In this document: in pieces, positions 8,823 to 18,248 of the stretch | Position numbering within the stretch: the stretch's first letter is position 1 | How the letters are laid out: each line of letters starts with the position of its first letter | Origin: Nitrospirales bacterium | Lineage (GTDB): Bacteria > Nitrospirota > Nitrospiria > Nitrospirales > UBA8639 | Direction of reading: 5' to 3' | Assembly: GCA_021604005.1 (NCBI GenBank) | Contig: BQIV01000005.1 | Location: 82,046 to 146,045, forward strand | Length of the DNA: 64,000 bases | Notes under the pieces: model-generated | What the model saw: only the letters and a program-made list of their open reading frames with translations | The model's database searches: none | What the model was told of the DNA's origin: nothing | Position numbers and translations under genes: made by a program

Positions 8823-10172
8823 TCACGATTTCACCTTAATTGCTTCCACCAGACATTCTACTGTTCCATCAACTAACTTCGCATGAATATGGTCTCCTAC
8901 CGTAACATCGTTGACGCTTTTGACAAGCGTTTTTCGGTTCAAATCTTCAACGATACTATACCCTCGAGATAACACAATGAATGGGCTCAATGTGTGAAGT
9001 ATAGCCATCGTGGACCGACTTTGGTGTTGTTTTTCTTTTAATACACCGTGCATCCCGTGTAACATCCTGACCCAGAGTTGAGGAATCAACCGATGTCCCG
9101 CTTGCGTTCGATGTTGCGGCGTATTGGCCATAACACGAGATGCCAGATAGGTTAATTCCACACGAAGCCGTTTGTGGAAGTTTCGTACCATATATCCCAG
9201 ACGGGCCTCCAAGTCATCCACGCGCTGCCCATACCGATACAACCAGAGCACCGGATCAGGCAGATCAGATCGAGTGGATTCAACAGCATGTCGATCACGC
9301 TGCAACCGAGTGTGCATGGATCGCGTCAGCCGGTTGACCAATTGCCTGATCTGAACAAGCATGTCTTCCGAGGAGGGAGCCACGAGCTCCGCCGCCGCCG
9401 ATGGTGTCGGCGCACGCAGATCCGCAGCCAAATCCGCTAAGGTCACATCGGTTTCATGGCCAACCGCCGAGATCACCGGAATCTTCGATTCAGCAATGGC
9501 GCGAACGACCACTTCCTCGTTAAACGACCACAAGTCTTCAAGCGACCCTCCGCCTCTTCCGACAATAAGGACCTCTACCCCGCTCACTGTGTTCATGACA
9601 TGGATAGCATGAGCGATTTGCCGAGCCGCGTCCATTCCTTGCACCAGAACCGGGTAAATAAGAATGGAAATCATCGGACAGCGCCGGTGCACAATATTCA
9701 AAATATCATGCAGGGCGGCCCCATGGCGGGACGTGATGATCCCAATCTTCAATGGGAAAGAAGGGAGCGGTCGCTTTCGGGCAAGATCAAACAGTCCTTC
9801 TTTTTCTAATTTGACCTTGACTTGCTCGAAGGCCAGTTGAAGCGATCCTATCCCCTTTGGTTCAACCGACTGGAGAATCAGTTGATAGTCCCCGCGTAAC
9901 TCATAGGCCGTCACACTCCCACGGATAATGACGTCCAAGCCTTCTTCAAGCGAAAAAGAAAGATGTTGCGCTACTCCGCGAAAGAGCACAACCCGAATTT
10001 GACTCGACTGATCTTTAAGCGTGAAATACTGATGACCGGATGACGGTCGACGAAGATTGGAAATCTGCCCTTCGACCCACACCACAGGAAATTGGTCTTC
10101 CAAGGTGCTTCGAATCTGACGGGTCAGTTCCGAAACGGTCAGAATGCGAGAGAGGACATCCTGCAACAGCAC
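8823..10172 (-). CDS. xseA: Exodeoxyribonuclease VII large subunit
   Basis: The 449-residue catalytic subunit of exonuclease VII. Its N-terminal OB domain (VWVEGQISNLRRPSSGHQYF) binds single-stranded DNA; the central catalytic domain shows GIITSRHGAALHDIL, the VGRGGGSLEDLWSFN motif and SAVGHETDVTLADLAADLRAPTPSAAAE in successive blocks. The coiled-coil and C-terminal barrel end in LSRGYSIV. It follows ymdB by 5 bases, so the two are co-transcribed. Confidence 0.93.
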   Translation of the reverse strand: MLLQDVLSRILTVSELTRQIRSTLEDQFPVVWVEGQISNLRRPSSGHQYFTLKDQSSQIRVVLFRGVAQHLSFSLEEGLDVIIRGSVTAYELRGDYQLILQSVEPKGIGSLQLAFEQVKVKLEKEGLFDLARKRPLPSFPLKIGIITSRHGAALHDILNIVHRRCPMISILIYPVLVQGMDAARQIAHAIHVMNTVSGVEVLIVGRGGGSLEDLWSFNEEVVVRAIAESKIPVISAVGHETDVTLADLAADLRAPTPSAAAELVAPSSEDMLVQIRQLVNRLTRSMHTRLQRDRHAVESTRSDLPDPVLWLYRYGQRVDDLEARLGYMVRNFHKRLRVELTYLASRVMANTPQHRTQAGHRLIPQLWVRMLHGMHGVLKEKQHQSRSTMAILHTLSPFIVLSRGYSIVEDLNRKTLVKSVNDVTVGDHIHAKLVDGTVECLVEAIKVKS

Positions 10173-10177
10173 GCCCC

Positions 10178-10957
10178 TTATTCATGGACTTGCAATCGTT
10201 GAATACCGATTGCTTTCCCTGTCATAGCATCGATGTTCATCAGTGCTGCGCGTAACACGGCAGGACCTTGCGCGACCTCAAAACGCCTGGGAGTTTGCAA
10301 AAGAAATTTTTGAATAACAGAATCAGCTTTCATGCCAATCACGGAGTTTTGCGGCCCGGTCATTCCGATATCCGTCAAATAGGCAGTGCCTTTCGGGAGA
10401 ATCTGTTCATCGGCTGTTTGAACATGCGTATGCGTTCCGACCACTGCGGAAACCTTTCCGTCTAGAAAGTGGCCCATCGCCATTTTTTCGGAGGTCGTTT
10501 CAGCATGCATATCCACAATAATGGCCGGTGTTCGCTCTTGCAACGTGGCCACTTCACGTTCGGCAACTCGGAAGGGACAATCAAGAATCGGCATGAACAC
10601 TCTTCCCATGAGTTGGAGAATACCAAGCGACTCTCCCGACGTCGTTTCAAGCACCATCGCCCCGCGACCGGGAACCCCCTCAGGGTAATTCGCCGGTCGC
10701 AAAACGCGTGAATCTTTATTGATAAAATCGATGGCTTCTTTTTTATCCCAGGCATGATTCCCGAGCGTAATCACGGCAAGACCCAAATCAAATAAGTCGC
10801 TGGCAATATCTGGGGTGATTCCGAATCCTCCTGCGGCATTTTCTCCATTACCAATAACGACATCAACGTCATGTTGCGCAATGACCTTATGCAGACGCTT
10901 CATCATGACGCGTCGACCGGGCTCTCCAACAATATCACCGACAAAGAGAATATTCAT
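10178..10957 (-). CDS. ymdB: YmdB family metallophosphoesterase (cyclic-nucleotide phosphodiesterase)
   Basis: The 259-residue protein shows every metal-binding block of the YmdB/TIGR00282 family: GDIVGEPGRR, NGENAAGGFGI, LGNHAWD, MHAETTSEK, GTHTHVQTAD and TDIGMTGP. In Bacillus YmdB has 2',3'-cyclic nucleotide phosphodiesterase activity and its gene accompanies rny, as here (21 bases downstream of rny). A role alongside RNA turnover is therefore plausible. Confidence 0.9.
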   Translation of the reverse strand: MNILFVGDIVGEPGRRVMMKRLHKVIAQHDVDVVIGNGENAAGGFGITPDIASDLFDLGLAVITLGNHAWDKKEAIDFINKDSRVLRPANYPEGVPGRGAMVLETTSGESLGILQLMGRVFMPILDCPFRVAEREVATLQERTPAIIVDMHAETTSEKMAMGHFLDGKVSAVVGTHTHVQTADEQILPKGTAYLTDIGMTGPQNSVIGMKADSVIQKFLLQTPRRFEVAQGPAVLRAALMNIDAMTGKAIGIQRLQVHE

Positions 10958-10978
10958 GAATAGGGCTGCCGCTAACCG

Positions 10979-12580
10979 TTATTTTGCAAACTCTATAAAA
11001 CGATTCTCCCGAATGACCGTAATTTTAATTTGTCCGGGATAGGTCATTTCTTGTTCGATTTTCTTCGCTAACTCGCGAGAAAGCGTGAAGGCTTCAGTGT
11101 CATTCAATTCACCCTGACGGACGACGACACGAATCTCTCGCCCAGCTTGAATGGCGTACGCTTTATCCACACCGTTAAAACCTGTGGCTAATGACTCTAA
11201 CTTTTCAAGTCGCTTGACGTAAGCTTCAAGCGTTTCACGGCGAGCGCCAGGTCGAGCCGCAGACAAGGCTTCGGCAGCCGCAACCAGCACCGATTCCGGG
11301 CAAATCGGTTCGACTTGCTCATGATGTGCGGCAATAGCATTGACGATTTTCTCTGATTCTCCATATTTTTTAGCCATTTCGGCACCAAGCATGGCATGCG
11401 TTCCCTCCTCTTCATGACTGACTACTTTCCCAATGTCATGAAGCAACGCCCCGCGTTTGGCTAGTTTCACATCAAGCCCTAGTTCCGACGCCATAATCCC
11501 GCAAATGTACGCTGCTTCGCGCGCATGATAGAGATTATTCTGGCCATAGCTGGTGCGATACTTTAAGCGCCCCAATAACTTCACGATTTCCGGGTGAAAA
11601 TCGGATAGCCCCACTTCAAAAATGACCTTTTCCGCCTCATCCCGCATCAGCTTGTCCAAATCACCCTTGACCTTCTCAACAACTTCTTCAATACGAGTTG
11701 GATGAATACGCCCATCCTGCATTAACCGCTCAAGTGCGATTTTGGCAATTTCACGACGAAGCGGATCAAACCCAGACACGATGACGGCTTCTGGGGTTTC
11801 GTCAATAATTAAATCCACCCCGGTGGCGGCCTCTAAGGCCCGAATATTTCTCCCCTCACGTCCAATAATCCGGCCTTTCATGCCGTCACTTGCAAGCGGG
11901 ACCACCGATATGGTGGCTTCATTCACATAATCCCGGGTAATACGCTGAATCGATCGAGTGACCATTTCAAGCGCTTCCTTATCTGCATTTTCCCGAGATT
12001 CATCAAGAATTCGTTTGCTCAGGAGCGCTCCATCTAATTTGGCTTCGCTTTCAATTTCACTCAATAACTGACGTTTGGCTTCTTCCACGGTCATCCCAGC
12101 CACCCGTTCCAGCGCCTGCCGGTGTTCACGCACGATTTGATCGCAGGCAGCCTCTTTGCTTGCGATACTTTCCTCTCGTTGCATGAGGGTTTTTTCGCGT
12201 CGCCGAGACTCTTCTTCACGTTTTTCCAAATTGGCATACTTACGATCAAGCCCTTCCTCCCGTTGCAGCAATTTTTTCTCTGTTGCTTGAAATTCTGAAC
12301 GTAACTCTTTTTCTCGCCTCTGCATTTCAGACTTCGCCTGAAAGACCAGGTCTTTTGCTTCAAGTTTGGCATCTTTAATGATACGCTCGGCATCTTGCTC
12401 CGCATTGTGTGCCAGCTGACGTGTCTGCTCTTCGGCTTCTGAACGTTTTGATTCATCCTTGTTTCGCTGCATTACCCCGTTCAAGATGAATCCAAGGGCC
12501 AATGCCAGAACGCCAACAAGAACTGAAATTGTGATCGTGGTAAAAATGGCAGCCACCCCCTTCCATACTATACTATCCAC
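10979..12580 (-). CDS. rny: Ribonuclease Y
   Basis: A membrane-anchored endoribonuclease that starts mRNA decay. Visible in order: an N-terminal transmembrane helix (about residues 10-33), a long charged coiled coil (35-200), a KH RNA-binding domain with GRIIGREGRNIRALE, and an HD domain with ALLHDIGKV. At 533 residues it is slightly longer than usual. The start is uncertain: the frame begins at GTG 12580 with no strong ribosome site. Confidence 0.92.
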   Translation of the reverse strand: MDSIVWKGVAAIFTTITISVLVGVLALALGFILNGVMQRNKDESKRSEAEEQTRQLAHNAEQDAERIIKDAKLEAKDLVFQAKSEMQRREKELRSEFQATEKKLLQREEGLDRKYANLEKREEESRRREKTLMQREESIASKEAACDQIVREHRQALERVAGMTVEEAKRQLLSEIESEAKLDGALLSKRILDESRENADKEALEMVTRSIQRITRDYVNEATISVVPLASDGMKGRIIGREGRNIRALEAATGVDLIIDETPEAVIVSGFDPLRREIAKIALERLMQDGRIHPTRIEEVVEKVKGDLDKLMRDEAEKVIFEVGLSDFHPEIVKLLGRLKYRTSYGQNNLYHAREAAYICGIMASELGLDVKLAKRGALLHDIGKVVSHEEEGTHAMLGAEMAKKYGESEKIVNAIAAHHEQVEPICPESVLVAAAEALSAARPGARRETLEAYVKRLEKLESLATGFNGVDKAYAIQAGREIRVVVRQGELNDTEAFTLSRELAKKIEQEMTYPGQIKITVIRENRFIEFAK

Positions 12581-13557
12581 ACTCTAGAGTGGTGGAGTCG
12601 GTGAGCAGGAAACACTCATACTTGTGAGCGACCGACTCAACACGATGATTTGTGGGAAAGGAACTGTTACACGTATTGCTGTGCTGGAAGGACTGGCCGT
12701 CGAGAGAGCGAAGGTTTTGGGAAATATGTGCCGCGAAGACGTATCCGAGAGAAGGACCTATCTCGAAAGAAACCACCCGTGTAGGGACCTAGATTTGTGA
12801 CAGGAATACGCGAAGGGAAAAAATTCTGCAGAGGAAAAACAAGTTGATCACGAGGAGAGGCATTTAGCCTTACATACCTCGTCGAGGACTCACTTTTCCA
12901 CCGAGTAACGATATTCTTCAGGTTGGATACGCAGTTGTTCGCACATTGTCTTCCAAAAACGATCATCAATAGGGCCAAAGACCCAAGTAACTTAGCCATT
13001 ACCAGCACGGCTGTACGCTTAAAGACAGCCTCCTCCACATTTCCCCCCTGCACCACAGAAGGGATTGTATACTTTTTAAATTTTAATGATATAACACGCC
13101 TTTACAATACCAGAGCTAGGCAAAGACTTTCAAGTTCTCATCCTTCCAAGGCCTCCACCACACACGAACGTCCAATAACTCTCTGTTCCTAAAGCACATA
13201 GGGTTGGGATATGAGCACCACTACGAATGCCCGTTAGACCTACCAGGTTCACTCAACGTTCGTAGCCTAGGCCACCTGTAAGCACAATAGCAGACCACAC
13301 AAAACCCACAACAGCGATTGCTTGATTTCCGGAAGTATGAGAAAGCCGCAACCGTGTCCAAGATCTCTTGACATTGAGAACAGCAGGCAAAGCAATATCT
13401 CAAAGTCTGAAAATAATTCTGGCCTTACGACAGTCGGCAATTCACTATATATACCAACAATTTAGGCGATATACATGAAAAACGAAGAAATACGACGGAG
13501 CAAACGTGGGGGAATATCAAAGGGGGAGCGAAAGAAGCGAAATGGACGAAAACAGGC
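12581..13557. other. Long spacer between zapA and rny
   Basis: Nearly 1 kb without a secure protein gene. It contains the candidate 6S RNA at 13200-13408 and, on the minus strand at 12667-13056, a 129-codon open frame whose interior (MAKLLGSLALLMIVFG) resembles a signal peptide; I cannot assign that frame and do not list it as a gene. A dyad CACTCTAGAGTG lies at the rny start (about 12581-12592). Confidence 0.5.
13200..13408 (-). ncRNA. ssrS: Candidate 6S RNA
   Basis: Position and structure suggest 6S RNA, the RNA that mimics an open promoter and binds sigma70 RNA polymerase. The segment lies directly downstream of zapA, the classic neighbour of ssrS. The 5' arm TTGAGATAT (13395-13403) pairs with the 3' arm ATATCCCAA (13204-13212) at 8 of 9 positions, giving a closing stem about 190 bases apart. 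On the 3' side CTACGAA and TTCGTAG enclose a smaller hairpin (GAACC..AGGT region), resembling the side hairpin of the E. coli RNA. An AT-rich block (TATATATAGT) lies upstream. No alignment was possible. Confidence 0.5.
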
Positions 13558-13851
13558 TTAAGCAGGATTCAGTTCAAGTTGATGATCGATGTGTTCAAGC
13601 ATACTTTGCGTCAACCGCTCAAGCTCAACTTCGCCTGCCCGTTGATTGCGCTGGTGCTGAAACAACTGGTCCGCAATGTTGATAGCAGCCAAGATTGCCA
13701 ATTTCGTTGGCGTGCCGGTCTTCATGGTTTGCGTTAATGTTCGCATCTGCTCATCAACATAGCTTGCAAGTTGCTTGATGTACACTTCATCACCTTCTCC
13801 CTGGAGTGCAAAGCACTGTCCATAGACTTCGACTTCAATAGGTTTTGTCAC
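13558..13851 (-). CDS. zapA: Cell division protein ZapA
   Basis: ZapA bundles FtsZ filaments at midcell. The protein shows the ZapA core VEVYGQCFALQGEGDEVYIK, then LASYVDEQM and the KLAILAAINIADQL helix, ending in a coiled coil. I place the start at GTG 13851 because AGGAGGG lies 5 bases upstream and the product (97 residues) begins right at the domain; a longer frame reaches 13884. The start overlaps the stop region of the zapB-like gene, implying translational coupling. Confidence 0.88.
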   Translation of the reverse strand: MTKPIEVEVYGQCFALQGEGDEVYIKQLASYVDEQMRTLTQTMKTGTPTKLAILAAINIADQLFQHQRNQRAGEVELERLTQSMLEHIDHQLELNPA

Positions 13852-13852
13852 A

Positions 13853-14098
13853 TCATCCCTCCTGGCGGTTACTTGCATTATCAAGAAACTCTAATTCACC
13901 AAGAACTTTCTCGATCCGAGACCGTATATTGGTCCGTTCATCCTCCCATCCCTGTGTGAGTTCATCGTGCTTGCCTAATCTCTCGCGCGCCACCTGTAAT
14001 TCTTCTTCTAACGAGGCCTTGTCACGACGAAGCTCAACGACAAGATCGACTAACTTTCGTACTCGTACTTCTAGAGCTTCTATATTGTCCAAACTCAT
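13853..14098 (-). CDS. zapB: ZapB-like coiled-coil cell division protein
   Basis: The 81-residue protein is almost wholly heptad-repeat helix (residues 5-75: IEALEVRVRKLVDLVVELRR and onward). Small coiled-coil genes directly upstream of zapA in many non-enteric bacteria are annotated ZapB or 'cell division protein ZapB'. It ends where zapA begins. Family assignment rests on size, coiled coil and neighbour rather than on a strict motif. Confidence 0.65.
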   Translation of the reverse strand: MSLDNIEALEVRVRKLVDLVVELRRDKASLEEELQVARERLGKHDELTQGWEDERTNIRSRIEKVLGELEFLDNASNRQEG

Positions 14099-14152
14099 TG
14101 TCCCCCCTTCTCAATATTCTTGGATGAATCCACGAATCGGAATATAAAAATT

Positions 14153-16414
14153 TCAGCACATCCTGTCAAGCGAATCCGCCTGACAGGAATGCGACAAAAG
14201 CTCTCGATAGACGCGGTAACTCCCGAGCACTCGCTTCACATAGCCTCGTGTCTCACGGTAGGAAATTCTTTCAACAAACTCATCAGATTTGGCTTGAGGG
14301 TCCTGTGCAATCCATCTCCGCACCACATGTGGACCCGCATTATATGCCGCAACGGCATGAACGAGGTTTCCGTTAAATTGCTCCAACAGTTGTCCCACAT
14401 ATGTTGTACCCAATTGAATATTGATAGTTGCATCAAATAAATCGTCCTGTTGGGGAGATGGCACACCTAATTGATGTGCGACTTTTTGAGCGGTTGCAGG
14501 CATCAGTTGCATCAAGCCACGAGCTCCAACGCGGGACAAGGCTCGTGCATCATATAAACTTTCTTCACGAATGAGTCCCGCTACAAGATAGGGGTCCAGA
14601 CCGGCAGGCGCATATTGTTGAATGGTCGGGATATAGCCAATGGGATAGGCGCCGTTCCAGGCATATGAAGATCGAGGGATACGATCTTCCTTCATCTTCT
14701 GTCCAAAGTGTCGTATGGCTAGACGAATTCCAAAGTCATAGGCTCCGGTCTGTTGCGCGAGGGAAATCAGTTCAACAAGATTGGCTGTTTTTGAAGTTGC
14801 ACGTTTTGTGACAACCTTCACCTCCTTCGCCGCCTCAGGCAAGAGGCCTAGCTTCAGTAACTGACGTGCTTTTTGATAATGAAGGTCACCAACAAGATCG
14901 TTGGAAGCCGTGGATGGCGTTTGGTGCGTCTTTTGTCTCACCACCCCCACGGTCTTCACAGCGCCGGGATGCAGCACATGACCTTTTGCCAATTGACCAT
15001 AATAGGTCAACGGCTGTTCTTTGACCAGATTCTGATACACCGCTTGGGCTTTGTCGGGCTGCTGTAATTGACCGTAAACCCGGCCTTGCCAGTATTGAAC
15101 CCGTCTGCGAACGTCAGCGTCTCGAGAACTCTTCTGCAACGTCTTTAATGTCGCCAAAACTTTCTCATATTGTTCTTGTTCATAGTAAATCCACGTCATG
15201 CGCCATAAGGCATCCTGGCGCCGTTGCGATGAACGCGCGGCCTGAAACGCTTGCTGAAAGGCAGCCAATGCAGGCTCTGTTTTGGCTTGATCATGCAGCC
15301 ATACTCCCGCAAAAATATGCAACAATGCCTGTCGATCCCTCGATAACCCTTTGAGATGTGCCTGCTTATGTAGCGCAAGCACTTGAGAACCTTTCCCCTG
15401 CCGGAGATACGACCGTGCCAACCACACGGTCCCATCCTGCTTCCGACTTGATTGAGAGCGTGACACGCGATCGAAAACATTTTCGGCTTTATCGTATCGC
15501 TTTAATCGAGCCAAGGCCATACCGAGCTTATATTCCGCTTCATCATATTTTTTCCCTTTCCCAATCTGCTGGAGGTACTGTCGAATCCCAGCAATTGCCT
15601 GGTCAAATTGCGCAGCCCGATAGAAGGCCAGCGTACGTTTATACTGTTCATCGAGTGTCGGCTTTCGTTGATGCGCCTCAGGTAGTTGGTCAAGCAGTTT
15701 CTGCGCTTCTTTCCCTTCTGATGTATGAGGCACCTTCCACCAGACTTCTCGAAGAGCCTTTTGGGCATCATCCATCCTACCCAGCTCGCTATGACATTTT
15801 CCGATCTCTAGCAACGCGCTCGCAGCGTGCGACGATTTCGGGGCGCTTCTGATGGCACGAGAATACCAACGAATCGCCTGTTCGCACTCACCCGACTCAC
15901 GCCAGGCTTGCCCCGCTAAGACCAACGCCTCATGTCTCAAGCGCGATTGAGACCCCCACGTCTCCACACCTTCTAACACGCTTGCCGCTTCATGCGGTCG
16001 CTGCGCATTCAAAAGCGTTTGCGCCAACCAGAATTGCAGATAATCTTGTAAGAGCGGAAAGGCATCATTCGCTTGACGAAAATAGGCAATTGCGTCAGCC
16101 GGAGACGTCTCTTTCAACATGAGACCAAGATGGACACCGGCTCGATCAGCCCAAATCGTCCCAGGAAATTCGACTAAAACTTTTTTTAAATGGGCAATGG
16201 AATACGACTCGGGAACCACTGAGGCGGACCTGCGCAACTTAGGATTCACGGCTTGGTGAAAACAAGACTCTGCGGTTTGACAGAGCACAGGGTACGGTTC
16301 GGGGGTTGGCAATGATTCGGCCGAAAATGCCGACATTCCCAGAAACACACTTACCAACACACACTGAGCAGTCGAAATAGCTCGTCTTCGGGTAGAACGC
16401 ATTGTCATGCTCAT
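14153..16414 (-). CDS. Soluble lytic murein transglycosylase with TPR array
   Basis: The 753-residue protein has a signal peptide (CVLVSVFLGMSAFSA), about 550 residues of TPR-like helical repeats forming the Slt superhelix, and a C-terminal lysozyme-like domain. The catalytic glutamate is in GLIREESLYD, followed by the SLT motifs GARGLMQLMPATAQ and AYNAGPHVVRRW. It cleaves peptidoglycan between MurNAc and GlcNAc to give 1,6-anhydro ends in the periplasm. It is 54 bases upstream of zapB on the same strand, linking wall turnover to division genes. Confidence 0.9.
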   Translation of the reverse strand: MSMTMRSTRRRAISTAQCVLVSVFLGMSAFSAESLPTPEPYPVLCQTAESCFHQAVNPKLRRSASVVPESYSIAHLKKVLVEFPGTIWADRAGVHLGLMLKETSPADAIAYFRQANDAFPLLQDYLQFWLAQTLLNAQRPHEAASVLEGVETWGSQSRLRHEALVLAGQAWRESGECEQAIRWYSRAIRSAPKSSHAASALLEIGKCHSELGRMDDAQKALREVWWKVPHTSEGKEAQKLLDQLPEAHQRKPTLDEQYKRTLAFYRAAQFDQAIAGIRQYLQQIGKGKKYDEAEYKLGMALARLKRYDKAENVFDRVSRSQSSRKQDGTVWLARSYLRQGKGSQVLALHKQAHLKGLSRDRQALLHIFAGVWLHDQAKTEPALAAFQQAFQAARSSQRRQDALWRMTWIYYEQEQYEKVLATLKTLQKSSRDADVRRRVQYWQGRVYGQLQQPDKAQAVYQNLVKEQPLTYYGQLAKGHVLHPGAVKTVGVVRQKTHQTPSTASNDLVGDLHYQKARQLLKLGLLPEAAKEVKVVTKRATSKTANLVELISLAQQTGAYDFGIRLAIRHFGQKMKEDRIPRSSYAWNGAYPIGYIPTIQQYAPAGLDPYLVAGLIREESLYDARALSRVGARGLMQLMPATAQKVAHQLGVPSPQQDDLFDATINIQLGTTYVGQLLEQFNGNLVHAVAAYNAGPHVVRRWIAQDPQAKSDEFVERISYRETRGYVKRVLGSYRVYRELLSHSCQADSLDRMC

Positions 16415-16652
16415 CCTTGGGGAACCATTACAAGGTCAGAGATCACTATCATTACCAACAGGGTTCTCTCAAGTATACCGAAGATATGCCTAGCTTCAAG
16501 AACAAACAGGTTTAAAAAATTTGAAAAACAGACTCTTCGTACCAGAGCATAGAAATTTTAAATTTATCAGAACACAACGGCAAGCAATCAGCACTTGAAT
16601 GAGAGAACCATCTCCCTGACGAACATCACATCGGACAGGAATTGCATCGCGG

Positions 16653-17597
16653 TCAGTCCAACCACGAAGAGACAAGAGATGGACGCCTAGCCCCAAAAGC
16701 CAAACCACCAGATTGATTCCACGAACTTTTTAACAGCAACGTACTTCGACAGGCTCTTGCATTGTCTTCATGCTTCAAGGTTTCGTGACAACGTGACGCC
16801 TCAGATGTTTGACAATCACTCTCATTCTTCAGGCTTAGACCTCCTAGGCGACGGTCTCGAGTCTGATAATCCAATAAGGCCATGAGCAATTCTCGACGGC
16901 GAAAATCTGGCCAAAGCGTTTGGGTAAAATACAGTTCGGAATACGCAATCTGCCATAGCAAAAAATTACTGACCCGTGACTCCCCACTCGTTCGAATTAC
17001 TAGATCGGGATCGGGCAAGTCAGCGGTGGAAAGATATTGAGCAAACTCTGCCTCATTGAGACAATGGCGGTCAACCAACCCCTTCTCAGCATCCTGCACA
17101 ATGTTATTGACGGCTGTAAGAATGTCATCTCGCCCACCGTAACTGAGCGCAAGCGTCAGGGTGAATGGCTGAGCACCATCAGTAGCTCCCTCAAGTTCCT
17201 GGATCATGACTTGAATGGGCTTCGGCAATAACTCCACACGACCAATGACTCGAAAGCGAACACCGTCTTGCAAGAATTGTCGACAATGTTGCTGAAAAAA
17301 CTCCATGAACAGTTCCATGAGTAGCGTTACCTCTTCCTGAGGTCGTTTCCAATTCTCTAAAGAAAAGGCATATAGCGTCAGAGCCGAAATGCCAAGGTCC
17401 CGACAAAGAATGACGATATCACGAGCCGATTCAACTCCAGCTCGATGCCCTGCGATACGTGAATACCCGCGCTGCAACGCCCATCTCCCATTCCCATCCA
17501 TAATAATAGCAACATGCCGAGGGAGTGCATCAACACGCAACTGAGAAGCTAAGGTTTCGACTGAATCGTGGTGACATTCGAGATGAGAACGATGCAT
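16653..17597 (-). CDS. uppS: Isoprenyl transferase (undecaprenyl diphosphate synthase)
   Basis: This cis-prenyltransferase makes undecaprenyl diphosphate, the lipid carrier for wall and polysaccharide synthesis. Motifs present: IIMDGNGRWA with the catalytic aspartate, LTLYAFSLENWKRP, LALSYGGRDDI and RTSGESRVSNFLLWQ. The conserved domain ends near DYQTRDRRLGGL; about 60 further residues, serine-rich and of no recognised family, follow before the stop. That tail is unusual and may result from loss of the original stop. ATG 17597 has a better spaced ribosome site (TAGGA) than the ATG at 17612. The usual downstream partners cdsA and dxr are absent. Confidence 0.9.
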   Translation of the reverse strand: MHRSHLECHHDSVETLASQLRVDALPRHVAIIMDGNGRWALQRGYSRIAGHRAGVESARDIVILCRDLGISALTLYAFSLENWKRPQEEVTLLMELFMEFFQQHCRQFLQDGVRFRVIGRVELLPKPIQVMIQELEGATDGAQPFTLTLALSYGGRDDILTAVNNIVQDAEKGLVDRHCLNEAEFAQYLSTADLPDPDLVIRTSGESRVSNFLLWQIAYSELYFTQTLWPDFRRRELLMALLDYQTRDRRLGGLSLKNESDCQTSEASRCHETLKHEDNARACRSTLLLKSSWNQSGGLAFGARRPSLVSSWLD

Positions 17598-17712
17598 AGA
17601 TGTCCTATTCATATGCAGATCATCCTGATACGTGTATTGTCCAAACCGCTAAAAGTGGAGAAACCATATGGAGCACGATCGTTCAATTGGTCGGTCAACA
17701 TGCCACCGACAT

Positions 17713-18084
17713 TCAGGAAACTAAGCCATACACGAACAAGACAACTCCAACAAGCAAGGCAAAACCAAACAGCATCTGAAGGGCAGTTTTTTTCGCGGAT
17801 GTCAGTGAGTTCCATTCATCGCACAACTCGGAAAGCCACTGCCCCTTTGTCCCTTGCCGATCGTGCGTCACGCCATGCAGCCCCTCCTTCTCTTCAGGTG
17901 CAGCGGGAGCCGTCAGCTCGACAAGCGGTATTTCGGCATCTTGAGGTTTGGGAGGGGACGTGGCTCCATGATCCTGAACAAGAACCGCCTTGGGAGCTGT
18001 TGGGTTCGTCTCTCCGCAATGCGGACAGGATCCTGCGTAGTTCGACATTTCCCCATCGCATTGGGGACAGGAAGTCATGGCCAC
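17713..18084 (-). CDS. Zinc-ribbon protein with C-terminal membrane anchor
   Basis: The 123-residue protein opens with two CPxC knuckles (CPQC and CPHC, residues 6-9 and 20-23) forming a zinc ribbon. A variable hydrophilic middle and a single C-terminal transmembrane helix (ALQMLFGFALLVGVVLFVYG) follow. The topology is that of a tail-anchored cytoplasmic zinc-ribbon protein. Function unknown; it sits alone between the signalling cluster and uppS. Confidence 0.7.
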   Translation of the reverse strand: MAMTSCPQCDGEMSNYAGSCPHCGETNPTAPKAVLVQDHGATSPPKPQDAEIPLVELTAPAAPEEKEGLHGVTHDRQGTKGQWLSELCDEWNSLTSAKKTALQMLFGFALLVGVVLFVYGLVS

Positions 18085-18248
18085 GTGATGACTCTCTTCT
18101 CACGACTCGTGCGAATCCGGATGAATTCCAGGTGAACCATGGGAACGTTCAACGCGGAATCAAACACGTCAAATGGACGGACGTTCATTGAATCAGTTAT
18201 CGGATTATTCATTGGTAATATCACATGTATTCGTGTTTCCACGGCACA

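Noticed and set aside
12667..13056. 129-codon minus-strand frame with a signal-like interior
   Set aside because: Arginine- and proline-rich composition after the hydrophobic stretch, no clear start, and location inside the long zapA-rny spacer; not strong enough to call a gene.
13221..13403. 60-codon cysteine-rich minus-strand frame
   Set aside because: It lies within the candidate 6S RNA and has no ribosome site; the cysteine richness is a by-product of the RNA sequence.
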